From the NCBI GenBank assembly GCA_022566535.1, contig JADFIR010000007.1:29828-93827 (forward strand): DNA of 64,000 nucleotides, read 5' to 3'. Source of the stretch: Planctomycetota bacterium (GTDB taxonomy: Bacteria > Planctomycetota > Phycisphaerae > Phycisphaerales > SM1A02). The notes under the pieces were generated by a model. The model was not told where the DNA came from. It worked only from the letters and a program-made list of their open reading frames with translations, and did not search any database. Shown here piece after piece: positions 10,267 through 19,473 of the stretch. Every line of letters begins with the position of its first letter. Within the stretch, counting starts at the first letter, position 1. Position numbers and translations under genes: made by a program.

Positions 10267-10577
10267 GGCTAGGAGTCTGATCGACGTGGCGCAACCTCTT
10301 CTGAAGCCTCATGTTGCGGTTTCACAACGTGCTTCTCGGACCGCTTCTCCCAAAGTGCACCATCGGCCATGCCTGCCAGCGCGGGCCACCTCATAAACCC
10401 CCTATCTTGTCACGAGAAATCGAATCAAATCATTGAAAGCACGGCATTTGCGCTTGGCGGCGGGGCAAGGTTACCGTAGTCTGTCACCACAGTCGGCTTG
10501 TCGAGGATGGCTTTGGAGGAGAAGCTGTCCGGCAAGCCGTCTGTTTTTTTCCCGTTTCGATTCAAGGTGTTGGCTTC
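10267..10577. other. Upstream region of the two-component pair
   Basis: About 310 bases between the UbiA gene stop and the start of the H-box gene. Somewhat AT-richer around 10400-10440. No sigma-54 box or operator could be recognised with confidence, and short frames here have no coding character. Confidence 0.4.
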
Positions 10578-11552
10578 TCAGCGGTAAACGATCGGGCGAC
10601 CGGAGAGCCCGGTGAGCTCCTTGATCATGGTCATCGCTCCAAAGCCGCAGATCGCGAAGGCGCCGAGCCACGCCGCTTGCATCTTGTAATCCAGCGCGAA
10701 CAGCCATGCAGCGCCGTACAGCGCCTGCCACATCGCGCCGTATCGTTTGAGTTTTTCGGCGGCCACGCTTCCCGACACGGCGCTGAGCTTCCACTGGGCG
10801 ACGAGAACAAACGCCAATACGGCCGCCACCGGCCAGACCGCCGCTCGGACCGGGATCGCCTGCGGCCAGAGGCCTTGCCGCCACACGCCAACCGCGACGA
10901 TCAGTGCGGACCAAAACAGCCAACCGAGAACCATTGCCGCTACGCTGCGACGAGTCAATCGAGGTCGCTTGTCCTCAAGGATGTGAACGGCGGTGGCGAT
11001 GCCCATCGCGTGGGTCATCACCAGCCACACTGGAAGGGTGAAGCTCAGCCGCGCATTGGGAATGAGCATGTGCGCGGCATTGATCAACCCGATGGTCACC
11101 AACCCCACTGCCGGGATGTATTTGCCAGCGGCGTTATAGAAGAGGATTCCCGCAGCGACGAGCAACGTGATCCAAAGCGCTAGCGTGCCGAAGGCCGCGC
11201 CGGCGAGCACCGCGATGATCAGCGCGCCAACCGTCATCACGATCGCCTGACCGAGCTTGATCCGCCCCGCGGGTATCGGCCGATGGGGGCTGAACGTGCT
11301 GTCATGTCTTACGTCCAGCACATCGTTGAGCGATGCGCCGTATGCGAACAGGCCGATTGCCACCACCGCCCCCGCCATCAGCGCGGCCGCCAGAGGCATC
11401 CCAAAGACCACAACGGCCGCGTCCTCATCCCTCTGGGCCCGGGTCAGCAGAATGACGAACCACACATCGCTCACCGCGCCGAAGGCCATCGTCAGCCGCG
11501 TGAGTCGAATTGCCGTGATCAGCTTAAGGAACAGCGCTCGCACAGCCTCCAT
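10578..11552 (-). CDS. UbiA-family prenyltransferase
   Basis: A 324-residue integral membrane protein with eight or nine predicted helices. The first Asp-rich motif, NDVLDVRHD (NDxxDxxxD), binds the Mg-prenyl diphosphate; HRPIPAG after it is also typical of UbiA. The second Asp motif is weak (LEDKRPRLTRR). The family joins a polyprenyl chain to an aromatic or other polar acceptor (quinones, haem, phospholipids); the acceptor here is not evident. It lies alone, divergent from ribH with about 95 bases between. Confidence 0.88.
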   Translation of the reverse strand: MEAVRALFLKLITAIRLTRLTMAFGAVSDVWFVILLTRAQRDEDAAVVVFGMPLAAALMAGAVVAIGLFAYGASLNDVLDVRHDSTFSPHRPIPAGRIKLGQAIVMTVGALIIAVLAGAAFGTLALWITLLVAAGILFYNAAGKYIPAVGLVTIGLINAAHMLIPNARLSFTLPVWLVMTHAMGIATAVHILEDKRPRLTRRSVAAMVLGWLFWSALIVAVGVWRQGLWPQAIPVRAAVWPVAAVLAFVLVAQWKLSAVSGSVAAEKLKRYGAMWQALYGAAWLFALDYKMQAAWLGAFAICGFGAMTMIKELTGLSGRPIVYR

Positions 11553-11648
11553 CCTACCCGGTTGATCTCCACCGCATTGATCGAACGGGCGCTACGTCGT
11601 ACCATGCCTCGCCCGCAAGCATGGATCTTGTCACAGCACATCAGTCGG

Positions 11649-12134
11649 ATGTATACAGAGTTGAAGCCTAACGTCAGCGCTGCGGGGCTGCGCGTCGGCC
11701 TGGCTGTCAGCCGCTACCACGCCGAGATCACCGCTGCTTTGCGTGATGCGGCGATCAAGCAATTCACCGAGGCCGGCGGCGCCGCGGATGATCTGCGCAT
11801 CGTGTCCGCCCCGGGTGCGTTCGAGTTGATCGCGGTCTGCCGGGCCCTGGCCATGGTCGCCGATACCGATGCAATTGTGGCCATCGGCTGCGTGATCTCC
11901 GGAGAAACGATGCACGATCGGTACATCGCAGCAGCCGTCGCCCACGGGCTGAGCATGATCACGGTACAGAGGGGCGTTCCGGTGACGTTCGGCGTGCTGA
12001 CCTGCCAGAATGTCGATCAGGCCAAAGCCCGCGCCGGGGGCGACAAGGGCAACAAGGGCGCCCAGGCCATGGCCGCAGCGATCGAAACCGCTCACACTGT
12101 CAAGATTCTCCACGAAATGGAGGCGCGTTGCTGA
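11649..12134 (+). CDS. ribH: 6,7-dimethyl-8-ribityllumazine synthase
   Basis: A 161-residue enzyme of the penultimate riboflavin step, condensing the ribityl pyrimidine with dihydroxybutanone phosphate into lumazine. Conserved blocks: VSRYHAEIT near the start, SAPGAFELIAVCR, GCVISGETMHDRYIAAAVAHG (with the catalytic-region His) and PVTFGVLTCQNVDQAKARAG. An alternative ATG at 11604 adds 15 residues; 11649 gives the family's usual length. It ends one base before nusB, the common ribH-nusB pairing. No FMN riboswitch is visible upstream. Confidence 0.95.
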   Translation: MYTELKPNVSAAGLRVGLAVSRYHAEITAALRDAAIKQFTEAGGAADDLRIVSAPGAFELIAVCRALAMVADTDAIVAIGCVISGETMHDRYIAAAVAHGLSMITVQRGVPVTFGVLTCQNVDQAKARAGGDKGNKGAQAMAAAIETAHTVKILHEMEARC

Positions 12135-12135
12135 G

Positions 12136-12585
12136 ATGCGCTCGCCGCGCGACATTCGCCGCTGTGCCTTGCAGGCGCTGTACCAACTCGACGCCGGCCA
12201 GGTCGAATCGTCCGAGGCGATACGCGAATCGCTCGAAAATTCGCCCGGCAACACGGAAGTCCATCAAAGGGGCTTTGAGCTGGCCCACCTCGCGTGGGCC
12301 CTGCGCCAGGAGGCCGATGCCGCAGTCGCCGCCATTGCGCCCGATTGGCCGACCTATCGCCAGCCGGTCGTCGATCGCAGCATTCTTCGGCTGGCGTACT
12401 ATGAGATGACCGCTACCGACACCCCCCCAAAAGTCGCGATCAACGAAGCCGTGCTCCTGGCCAAGGAGTTCAGCACCGAGAAGTCGCCGCTGTTCATCAA
12501 CGGCGTCCTGGACAAGATCTACAAGTCACGCGTCCGGGATCAGCCGGCGACCGAGAAGATAGGCGGGAGTGACGGTTCTGCGTAG
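12136..12585 (+). CDS. nusB: Transcription antitermination factor NusB
   Basis: A 149-residue all-helical protein that, with NusE (S10), binds boxA RNA in rRNA leaders. RRCALQALYQLDAG at the start, RSILRLAYYEM in the middle and KVAINEAVLLAKEFSTEKSPLFINGVLDKI near the end are diagnostic. The ATG at 12136 lies one base after the ribH stop, with GGAGG about 13 bases upstream inside ribH. ftsY follows after three bases. Confidence 0.95.
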   Translation: MRSPRDIRRCALQALYQLDAGQVESSEAIRESLENSPGNTEVHQRGFELAHLAWALRQEADAAVAAIAPDWPTYRQPVVDRSILRLAYYEMTATDTPPKVAINEAVLLAKEFSTEKSPLFINGVLDKIYKSRVRDQPATEKIGGSDGSA

Positions 12586-12588
12586 GCT

Positions 12589-13521
12589 ATGGGTGTGTTC
12601 GCTTCCACCGTCAGCGCGATTCGCAGAGGCCTCGCTCGAACTCGTGAAGCGTTGGGCGGATCGCTGCGGAGAATGCTGCTCGGCCGGCGCCTCAGCGAAG
12701 AGCTGATTGACGAGATCGAAGCCCGCCTGATCGCCGCCGACACGGGCGTGGCCGCGACGACGGCAATCATCGACCAGTTGCGGCAGGCCTACCGCACCGG
12801 CAACACCACCAGAGGCGACGACGCACTGGAGTCTCTCAAGGGCCAGCTCAAGGCTCGCCTGGCCGGCGCCGATCGCAGCCTCGCGGTCGCGGCCGTGAAG
12901 CCGACCGTGGTCCTGATCGCCGGCGTCAACGGCTCCGGCAAGACCACCTCGGCGGCGAAGATCGCCAAGTCGTTCACCGACGATGGGCACAGCGTTCTGC
13001 TCGCCGCGGCCGATACATTCCGCGCCGCGGCCGTGGCTCAACTAAGCATCTGGGCCGAGCGGCTGGGTGTTGACATCGTCAAGGGCGCTCCCGGCGCGGA
13101 TCCCGCCGCGGTGGTCTTCGATGCAGCGGATGCGGCGTTGGCGCGCGGCGTCGATGTCCTGCTGATCGACACAGGCGGCAGGCTGCACACCCAGGCAAAC
13201 CTCATGCGGCAGCTCACGAAGATTCGCGATGTCGCCGCGAAGAGAATTCCGGGGGCGCCGCACGAGGTGCTGCTGGTGCTCGACGCCACCGCGGGGCAGA
13301 ACGCGATCGCCCAGGCCGAGATCTTCACCAAGGCCATCGACATCACCGGCATCTTTCTCGCCAAGCTCGACGGCACGGCCAAAGGCGGCATCGTTGTGGC
13401 GATCCATGATGCGCTGGGCATCCCGGTCAAGCTCATCGGCCTCGGCGAAACCCCGGATGATGTTGAAGTGTTCGACCCGGATGCCTTCATCGACGCCATG
13501 TTCGCAGACGAGAAGGCATAA
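12589..13521 (+). CDS. ftsY: Signal recognition particle receptor FtsY
   Basis: A 310-residue SRP GTPase that docks ribosome-SRP complexes at the membrane. A short N-terminal helical bundle (LLGRRLSEELIDEIEARLIAADTG) precedes the NG domain: P-loop GVNGSGKTT (112-120), DTFRAAA, DTGGR, and AKLDGTAKGG as the TKxD-type guanine motif (here AKLD). The acidic A domain of long FtsY forms is absent, as in many bacteria. Third gene of the ribH-nusB-ftsY run. Confidence 0.96.
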   Translation: MGVFASTVSAIRRGLARTREALGGSLRRMLLGRRLSEELIDEIEARLIAADTGVAATTAIIDQLRQAYRTGNTTRGDDALESLKGQLKARLAGADRSLAVAAVKPTVVLIAGVNGSGKTTSAAKIAKSFTDDGHSVLLAAADTFRAAAVAQLSIWAERLGVDIVKGAPGADPAAVVFDAADAALARGVDVLLIDTGGRLHTQANLMRQLTKIRDVAAKRIPGAPHEVLLVLDATAGQNAIAQAEIFTKAIDITGIFLAKLDGTAKGGIVVAIHDALGIPVKLIGLGETPDDVEVFDPDAFIDAMFADEKA

Positions 13522-13545
13522 GCCATCAGCCAGCTGTTCGTAGAG

Positions 13546-13575
13546 GAGCCGGGCTGTCCCAGCCCGGTGGACGCC
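13546..13575. repeat. Palindromic repeat, family R3
   Basis: GAGCCGGGCTG/CAGCCCGG hairpin followed by TGGACGCC, 25 bases after the ftsY stop. The same layout (GAGCCGGnC...GnCCGG plus TGGAYGC tail) recurs at 46411-46440, reversed at 46478-46507, and at 55563-55592. Confidence 0.65.
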
Positions 13576-13725
13576 CAAAGACGGCTTGCTTTCTAAGCAG
13601 GCGTAAGTAATAACTTTGCCGACTTTCGCCCACCCTGCCGCCGGGACACATGATCGGCGGCATCCAAATGAAGCTGCGTGCCGACACGCCTGATACAATG
13701 TTCGTTGCCTAGGAGAGTTGGAACA

Positions 13726-14625
13726 ATGCGCTTCCGAGTGATTGGGGCAAGGCGAGGCACAGGTGAAGACATCACGATCGTATTGACTGCGGTGTCACGA
13801 TGTGCAGCCCAGCGCCAGGCGCAGGACCTCGACATTCTGGTTTCCAAAGTCGAGCCGCACTCCAGGCTCCGAATACTCAGCCGCATACGCTCAGTGTGGG
13901 CTGTGACTGCAATTGCACTGGCGGCTGGTGCTGTGGGGGCGTGGTATGCGCTGTCAGCAGATCAAACACCGGAAACATTTGATGAACTGATTGAAGCGTG
14001 GGGGGACGCCTTCGACAACAAAACGAAAGAGCGTGCGAAAATAATCGCGCGTCGTGATGAGATCAGCGGCTTTCTGACGACTGAGGGTGGTCTTAAACTA
14101 TTGGTCTACAAGCCGCATTTGCTACTGAACACATTTGAGCACATCTTCCGGGTGGAGATCATCAACGTCAGCAAGCAGACCATTGTCAAACTAGTCGGCC
14201 AAATAGAGCTTCTGGACGACCAAGGTAGAGTGTGCGCGAGGGAGAGAATCTACTTTGATGTGTGCCAGGACCGCCCGATGAATCCGGGGTATAAGGGTGA
14301 AGGTGAGGTCACCTTTATATCCGTGCCTGCAGTCTGGCATAAAGCCTACGCTGATCCGCCACCGGTCCATCTGTACCATCCATACGGCAGAGAGATGGGT
14401 CGGTTCCGAACCGATCAGCTGCCTATTCAATGTGCGCCTGATTCCGCACGGTTAGGCTGGTTGTACATGCGACTTGAAGACCGGACGGAATACGGCGATC
14501 AGTGGATGACGATCGGCGCTGCCCATCAATCCATCACAAGAGACGCGCTGACGAGTGACGATATTGAGCGGTGGAACGCTGCGATGCTCGAAGATTTAAA
14601 CCAACTTGCCAGGGATTCGGATTGA
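13726..14625 (+). CDS. Single-span membrane protein, function unknown
   Basis: A 299-residue protein with an N-terminal soluble stretch (MRFRVIGARRGTGEDITIVL..., about 1-45) of a type I have seen before transmembrane helices in planctomycete proteins, one helix at about 60-78 (WAVTAIALAAGAVGAWYAL), then a large C-terminal domain rich in beta strands with no family I recognise. AGGAGAG lies 7-8 bases before the chosen ATG; the longer frame from 13678 has no such site. GC content is lower than in neighbours, and it lies between ftsY and a HicAB pair, so it may be accessory. Confidence 0.65.
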   Translation: MRFRVIGARRGTGEDITIVLTAVSRCAAQRQAQDLDILVSKVEPHSRLRILSRIRSVWAVTAIALAAGAVGAWYALSADQTPETFDELIEAWGDAFDNKTKERAKIIARRDEISGFLTTEGGLKLLVYKPHLLLNTFEHIFRVEIINVSKQTIVKLVGQIELLDDQGRVCARERIYFDVCQDRPMNPGYKGEGEVTFISVPAVWHKAYADPPPVHLYHPYGREMGRFRTDQLPIQCAPDSARLGWLYMRLEDRTEYGDQWMTIGAAHQSITRDALTSDDIERWNAAMLEDLNQLARDSD

Positions 14626-14655
14626 GTTCCTATCCATGACAAGGCGGCTGTGAGC

Positions 14656-14862
14656 CTAAGCTGACTTCAGCCTGCCGCGCGGTTTGGGCACGGGACGGCC
14701 TAGTTCCTTGGCGGTTTCGATCCACTCTTGGGCGACGCGCTCCACGGCGGTCAGGGCGTCGGCTTTGGTCGGGCCGTCGGCCATGCAGCCAGGCAGCTCC
14801 GGCACTTCCGCGATGAAAGCGCCATCGTCGTCACTCCAGTAGATGATCACCTCGTACTTCAC
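14656..14862 (-). CDS. hicB: HicB-family antitoxin
   Basis: A 68-residue protein with the degenerate RNase-H-like fold start of HicB: MKYEVIIYWSDDDGAFIAEVPELPGCMADGPT...A. It lacks a C-terminal DNA-binding domain, as do short HicB forms. It follows hicA with a four-base overlap (14859-14862), the toxin-first order typical of hicAB. Presumed to bind and neutralise HicA. Confidence 0.88.
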   Translation of the reverse strand: MKYEVIIYWSDDDGAFIAEVPELPGCMADGPTKADALTAVERVAQEWIETAKELGRPVPKPRGRLKSA

Positions 14863-15116
14863 CGATCAATCTCCAAGCGATACCTCGCTATGAGCTGCCG
14901 CACTTGCTTTACCTGGTATGGCTTCGCCTTCCCGTCCGGCAACGGCTGAAGGTTGATGATCTCGACGATGCCGAGCCGCATAAAGATATGGTGGTCACCC
15001 CTGATCCGCTCCTCGAAACCCAGTCTTGACAGCAGCCGTCGCAAATCATCAAAGCGGATGTTCGCATCCGACTTGGCCGAAAGGATTGTAGGCAGCAGCT
15101 TCCGAGGCGAGACCAT
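14859..15116 (-). CDS. hicA: HicA-family toxin
   Basis: An 85-residue protein: RKLLPTILSAKSDANIRFDDLRRLLSRLGFEERIRGDHHIFMR and a C-terminal KPYQVKQVRQLIARYRLE. The GDHHIF piece carries the catalytic-type His of the dsRBD-like HicA fold (mRNA interferase). The ATG at 15116 gives a normal-length HicA; the frame is open 45 codons further but that part is unlike the family. Divergent from lptD, 174 bases away. Confidence 0.82.
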   Translation of the reverse strand: MVSPRKLLPTILSAKSDANIRFDDLRRLLSRLGFEERIRGDHHIFMRLGIVEIINLQPLPDGKAKPYQVKQVRQLIARYRLEIDR

Positions 15117-15290
15117 CTGCGACTCCACATCTGTCGGCGAAGCAGAGGCAATGTACCGGATCGGCCCTCCGGTTGCGGGCGGAAAGCGGCGGTGGCACGT
15201 GCGGTCGGGCCCAATCGCCTGCCGGCACGCGGCTATTACGAGAACCGACAACCCAGAATAGTCCGGTTGTGACGCGCCCCCTCCGCCCGT

Positions 15291-18200
15291 ATGATCCGCG
15301 GCGTGGTGGATGACGGCAGGGCATTGAGCCGAGAGCTGAATCGATTCGGCGATCCCATCAACTCGCTGCGAGTGCTTGTGCTGCTGGGCGGGCTTGCGAT
15401 CGCATCAGCGCCTGCCGCAGGCCAACAAATCATTCCGATCACCGGCGACCAACTGAGCGGATTCGTGTTGCCGATCGAGCCTCTGGCCGGCGACATCCGC
15501 CTGGAAGCGCTGCGCGCGTGGGCATGGGACGTGGACGACACTAAGCGACTGCTGCTGCATGGCGAGGTGAAGGTCCATATCGGTCGCCACACGTTCGACT
15601 CCGACGCGGCGGTGGTGTGGATCAACCGAATCCCGACCGCTGAGGGGTTGATCAACCAGATCGCGGTGTACTTCGACCATGTTGACGATCCCACCAAACG
15701 GGCCGGGCTCGGCGTGAGCGGCCGGCAGTTGCTCATGACGGCCAGCACCCGCGGAGCGGTGGAGCTGAACGTCGCTCTGCTCGACCGGCAGCAGCCGAGG
15801 CGCAGCAGCTTCGTTGACCAGGCCCAGCGCCGGCTGGCCGATTACCTTCAGCGACTCCTGGCTCAGCCGCCCCCGCTGGAAGGGCGACCGCAGATCGAGG
15901 CAGCCGCGACCGTGGAACCGCCACGACCGAGGCCCGGTGGCCCGATCGCCGGCCAGGAGCTTGTCTTGCCGACCGAGATCACCCTTCCCCCACCGCTGAC
16001 GACCACGCCGCCGTTGTTTGTGCCCCAAGGCACGGTGCGGTTCTCTGCCGATCGCACGACCGTCACCACCGGCGAAGACGAGAACGTCACCATCGCCATC
16101 GGTTCAATCGTGGTGCAGTATGTCGCCGACCGGGGCGACGACCGCTGGTCCGAGCTGACGATCTCTGCTGACCGTGCGGTGGTGTTCAGCGATCCCGGTT
16201 CGATCGAAGAGATGTTGGGCGGGCAGATGACCGCGGAGTCGATCCGAGGCATTTATCTGGAGGGCAACGTGATCGCGACCGCCGACGAAGGCGAGTACAC
16301 CATACGCGCCCCGCAGGTGTATTACGATTTTCGTACCAATCAGGCGATCATGCTCGAGGCGGTGCTGCGCACGTATGCGCGGGAGTTACGCGGACCGCTC
16401 TATGCCCGGGCGCAGGAGATGCGCCAGATCGCCGCCAACCAATGGACGGCCAGGCGGGTGCGGGTGTCAACCAGCGAGTTCTTCACGCCGCACCTGGCGA
16501 TCGGCGCCAGCCGGATCACCATCACCCGCCGACCCTCTACAGGAGATCCCGAGCAGGTCGAGACACGCCTGGACGCACGGCACGCCACCCTTCAAGCCGG
16601 CGGCATCCCGTTCATCTACTTTCCGCGGTTCTCCGGAACGATCGACGACATCCCCCTGCGTAGCATCGATGTCGGCACCCGGGACAATGATGGCGTGCGC
16701 ATCAGGACGAAATGGAATCCCTTCTCGCTGCTGGGCATCGAACCGCCCGAAGGAATTGAGGCTGATCTGGGCCTCGACCATTTCACCAAGCGGGGCAGCG
16801 GTGTCGGTCTCGACCTGTCCTACGACCTGGGCACAACACAGGGTGCCGTAGAACTGTATGGCCTGCTCGACGACGGCGTCGATCGTACCTCGTCGGGGTT
16901 GGAAGTGAACCAGGATGATGCGTACCGGGGGGTCGCCCTGTGGGACCACAAGGTACAACTCAATCGGTACTGGACCCTGCAGGCTGAGGCGGCGTGGATC
17001 AGCGATGAATCCTTCATCACGACCTGGCATGAGAACGATTTCACGAGAAGACGCGAATACCAAACCAGCGCCTATCTCAAGCATCTAAAGGGTAACGCCG
17101 CGCTGACGCTACTGGCCAAGTACGATTTGAACGACTTTATCTCCAATAGCTACCTGCTCGCCAGCCGGCAATACCAGGTCAACAAGCTGCCGGAGCTGAC
17201 ATATCGCCGCTACGGCGATTCGTTATTTGGCGATCGGATCACCTACTCCGGCGAAACCCGTGTAAGTCGCATGCAATTCAGCTTCGAGCGCAGCACGCCG
17301 CGCGAGCTGGGCGTTCCCGGCGCGGCCTTCGGACTCGGTAACGACGATCGGATCAGCGATGCCCTGCGCGCACAAGGCTTGGTCAGCTCGTTCGTGAATC
17401 GGTTCGACACTCGGCATGAGCTGGCGCTGCCGCTGGCGTGGGGCGTCTTGAAGGTGGTCCCATTTGTCGTCGGCCGGCTCACCGCGTACGACGAGGACTT
17501 CGACGAGTTCTCCTCACAGGCGGATCAGGCGCGCGTGTTCGGTGCGGCCGGTGTGCGCCTCAACACCCAGTTCCAGCGAATCGACAACAGCGTCGAGAAC
17601 CGCCTGTTCGATCTGCATCGGCTGCGGCACCTCGTCGAGCCGAGGATGGCGCTGTGGTACGGACACAGCGATGTGAGCGAAACAGACTTGCCCGTCTACG
17701 ACGAGGCGGTGGAATCGATCGGAACAGGTGCGGTTGCTGAGCTGGGCCTGCGCAACACCTGGCAGACACAGCGTGGCGGGCCCGGCCGATGGCGCTCGGT
17801 GGATGTGCTCACCGTCGACGCCGCCGTGGTGCTCAACTCCAACGATACCAACACTGAATCACCCGCCCCACAATTCTTCGAGTATCGTCCTGAGTATTCG
17901 CAGTTCGGCGACCATGTTTATACGTCCATGATCTGGCTTCTGGGCGACCACCTTTCGGTCGTCGGCGAAACCACGTACGACCTGGATAACAGCATCGTGG
18001 CCCGTGGATCGATCGGAGCCGAGCTGCGCCACTCGCCGTTGTTTTCCACTTCTGTTGAATACCGTTTCCTCAACGCCAGCAGCAACGAACTGCTCGAGCT
18101 CGGCTGGACCTACCAGTTGACACCGAAATACAGCATGTCGCTGTCACCACAATGGGACTTCCGTCGGGACGAATTCCGCGCCGTGAGTGTGCGCGTAACC

Positions 18201-18299
18201 CGCCGATTCCCCGATTTCGACCTGACCTTCCAGATCCGGCGTGATGAGATCCGCGATGACACGTCGATCGGCGCGTCGATCGGCCTGGTTGAGTTCTGA
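15291..18299 (+). CDS. lptD: LPS-assembly (LptD/OstA)-like outer-membrane protein
   Basis: A 1002-residue protein. After a signal segment (about residues 25-44, ending AAGQQ) come OstA-like N-terminal domains (LLLHGEVKVHIGRHTFDSDAAVVWI and ADRAVVF...IYLEGNVIATADEGEYTIRAPQVYYD), then a long C-terminal beta-barrel region with alternating strands ending in VRVTRRFPDFDLTFQIRRD. This matches LptD, which inserts lipopolysaccharide in the outer leaflet. The 24 residues before the signal segment may mean the true start is a little downstream. A diderm envelope is implied. No other lpt gene is nearby. Confidence 0.8.
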   Translation: MIRGVVDDGRALSRELNRFGDPINSLRVLVLLGGLAIASAPAAGQQIIPITGDQLSGFVLPIEPLAGDIRLEALRAWAWDVDDTKRLLLHGEVKVHIGRHTFDSDAAVVWINRIPTAEGLINQIAVYFDHVDDPTKRAGLGVSGRQLLMTASTRGAVELNVALLDRQQPRRSSFVDQAQRRLADYLQRLLAQPPPLEGRPQIEAAATVEPPRPRPGGPIAGQELVLPTEITLPPPLTTTPPLFVPQGTVRFSADRTTVTTGEDENVTIAIGSIVVQYVADRGDDRWSELTISADRAVVFSDPGSIEEMLGGQMTAESIRGIYLEGNVIATADEGEYTIRAPQVYYDFRTNQAIMLEAVLRTYARELRGPLYARAQEMRQIAANQWTARRVRVSTSEFFTPHLAIGASRITITRRPSTGDPEQVETRLDARHATLQAGGIPFIYFPRFSGTIDDIPLRSIDVGTRDNDGVRIRTKWNPFSLLGIEPPEGIEADLGLDHFTKRGSGVGLDLSYDLGTTQGAVELYGLLDDGVDRTSSGLEVNQDDAYRGVALWDHKVQLNRYWTLQAEAAWISDESFITTWHENDFTRRREYQTSAYLKHLKGNAALTLLAKYDLNDFISNSYLLASRQYQVNKLPELTYRRYGDSLFGDRITYSGETRVSRMQFSFERSTPRELGVPGAAFGLGNDDRISDALRAQGLVSSFVNRFDTRHELALPLAWGVLKVVPFVVGRLTAYDEDFDEFSSQADQARVFGAAGVRLNTQFQRIDNSVENRLFDLHRLRHLVEPRMALWYGHSDVSETDLPVYDEAVESIGTGAVAELGLRNTWQTQRGGPGRWRSVDVLTVDAAVVLNSNDTNTESPAPQFFEYRPEYSQFGDHVYTSMIWLLGDHLSVVGETTYDLDNSIVARGSIGAELRHSPLFSTSVEYRFLNASSNELLELGWTYQLTPKYSMSLSPQWDFRRDEFRAVSVRVTRRFPDFDLTFQIRRDEIRDDTSIGASIGLVEF

Positions 18300-18494
18300 A
18301 TAGCCCGGAAGATTCACCACGGAGAACACAGAGGACACAGAGAAGAGGTAGAATCTGCTCAGGCAACGCGTCGGCCTCGATCTAGGTCGGCGCAGTGCGC
18401 GCTGCTCGGGCAGCGGCCCCACCTCAGCATAACTTCCTCTGTGGCAACCCTCTGTGTTCTCTGCGCCTCAGTGGTGATGAATGATCCGGGATAG
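18300..18494. repeat. Long inverted-repeat element between convergent genes
   Basis: Left arm 18300-18345 (ATAGCCCGGAAGATTCACCACGG and an ACACAGAGGACACAGAG run) is mirrored by the right arm 18433-18494, whose reverse complement starts CTATCCCGGATCATTCATCACC and continues with an ACACAGAGG run. The arms enclose about 85 bases. Single copies of one arm lie at 26850-26890 and 35104-35140. Looks like a non-coding MITE/REPIN-type element filling the gap between lptD and mtnP. Confidence 0.65.
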
Positions 18495-18538
18495 GGTGGA
18501 GTCTTGAGGCTTGACCGGTTCCGCCGGCTGCTGGGGTA

Positions 18539-19438
18539 TCAAGAATCAAAGTACCTTCCCCAGAGGACGCGCAGACGATCTATCTCGCCGCGTTGAATCT
18601 TGCTCTTGTCCGACCAGATCGCCAGGCGCAGCGCGTCGTGTGCGGGGCTGGGTTCGTCACCCAGCAGCCCAACGTTCTGCAGCGCTGCACTGAGCAGTTC
18701 AATTGACGATTCAGTCGCCTTGGTGAGGTTCGCGGTGATTTCGGTAAGAAGTGAGGCTTCATCGACGGAATCGTCGCGCCGTCGCCAGCAGTCATAGTCA
18801 GTTGGTAGCGCCACCAATGCGTAGGCGATCTCCGCCTCGCGGGCCAGCCGTGCCTCGGGAAGCGCCGTCATACCGATCAGGTCGCCGCCCCATTGCCGGT
18901 GCACATTGGACTCGGCCCGGGTCGAGAAGCTCGGCCCTTCCATGCACACGTAGGTTCCTGAGGGATGAAAGGTCACGCCGCCGAGCTTTGCCGCAGCCGC
19001 AACCAGCCACCGACGCATCACGGGGCAAAACGGCTCGGCAAACTCGACATGCACCGCGGCATGCTCGAAGAAAGTCCGTTCTCGACCCGCTGTGCGGTCG
19101 ATGAGTTGATCGCAGATCACCAGATCCCCAGGGGCGATCTCTTGGCGAAGTGAACCTGCCGCACCAAACGATACGATGTGCGTGCATCCGAGCGACTTGA
19201 GGGCATAGATATTCGCGCGGTACGGTATGGCTGCGGGGTTGAGCAGGTGACCCTCGCCGTGACGCGACAACAATGCAATCGACACATCACCGCAACAGCC
19301 GGTGATGATGGGGCCGCTGGGCCGGCCGAACGGCGTATCGCATACGATCGACTTGGCGCCTTGCGGATCGACACCACCGAGCAGCGTTTCTTCCAACCCG
19401 GTGCCGCCGATGATGCCGATTCGGATCTCAGAGGCCAT
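18539..19438 (-). CDS. mtnP: S-methyl-5'-thioadenosine phosphorylase
   Basis: A 299-residue purine-nucleoside-phosphorylase-fold enzyme that cleaves methylthioadenosine (from polyamine synthesis) to adenine and methylthioribose-1-phosphate. IGIIGGTGLEE at the start, SRHGEGH and NPAAIPYRANIYALKSLG phosphate/ribose blocks, MEGPSFSTRAES, IGMTALPEARLAREAEI and TDYDCWR are all present. The ATG at 19438 is preferred; an in-frame ATG three codons upstream (19447) is possible. Last of the rny-efp-rsmA-mtnP run, 35 bases after rsmA. Confidence 0.94.
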   Translation of the reverse strand: MASEIRIGIIGGTGLEETLLGGVDPQGAKSIVCDTPFGRPSGPIITGCCGDVSIALLSRHGEGHLLNPAAIPYRANIYALKSLGCTHIVSFGAAGSLRQEIAPGDLVICDQLIDRTAGRERTFFEHAAVHVEFAEPFCPVMRRWLVAAAAKLGGVTFHPSGTYVCMEGPSFSTRAESNVHRQWGGDLIGMTALPEARLAREAEIAYALVALPTDYDCWRRRDDSVDEASLLTEITANLTKATESSIELLSAALQNVGLLGDEPSPAHDALRLAIWSDKSKIQRGEIDRLRVLWGRYFDS

Positions 19439-19473
19439 GCGATGCATCGTACCGCGTGAGGGACGGGCCGGCC

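Noticed and set aside
10433..10615. 60-codon plus-strand frame upstream of the two-component pair
   Set aside because: No ribosome-binding site, overlaps the end of the UbiA gene in antisense, and no similarity to any family.
11553..11648. FMN riboswitch before ribH
   Set aside because: The gap is under 100 bases and shows none of the conserved RFN-element stems.
13678..13725. Longer start for the 299-residue membrane protein
   Set aside because: The 16 added codons have no ribosome-binding site, whereas AGGAGAG precedes the ATG at 13726.
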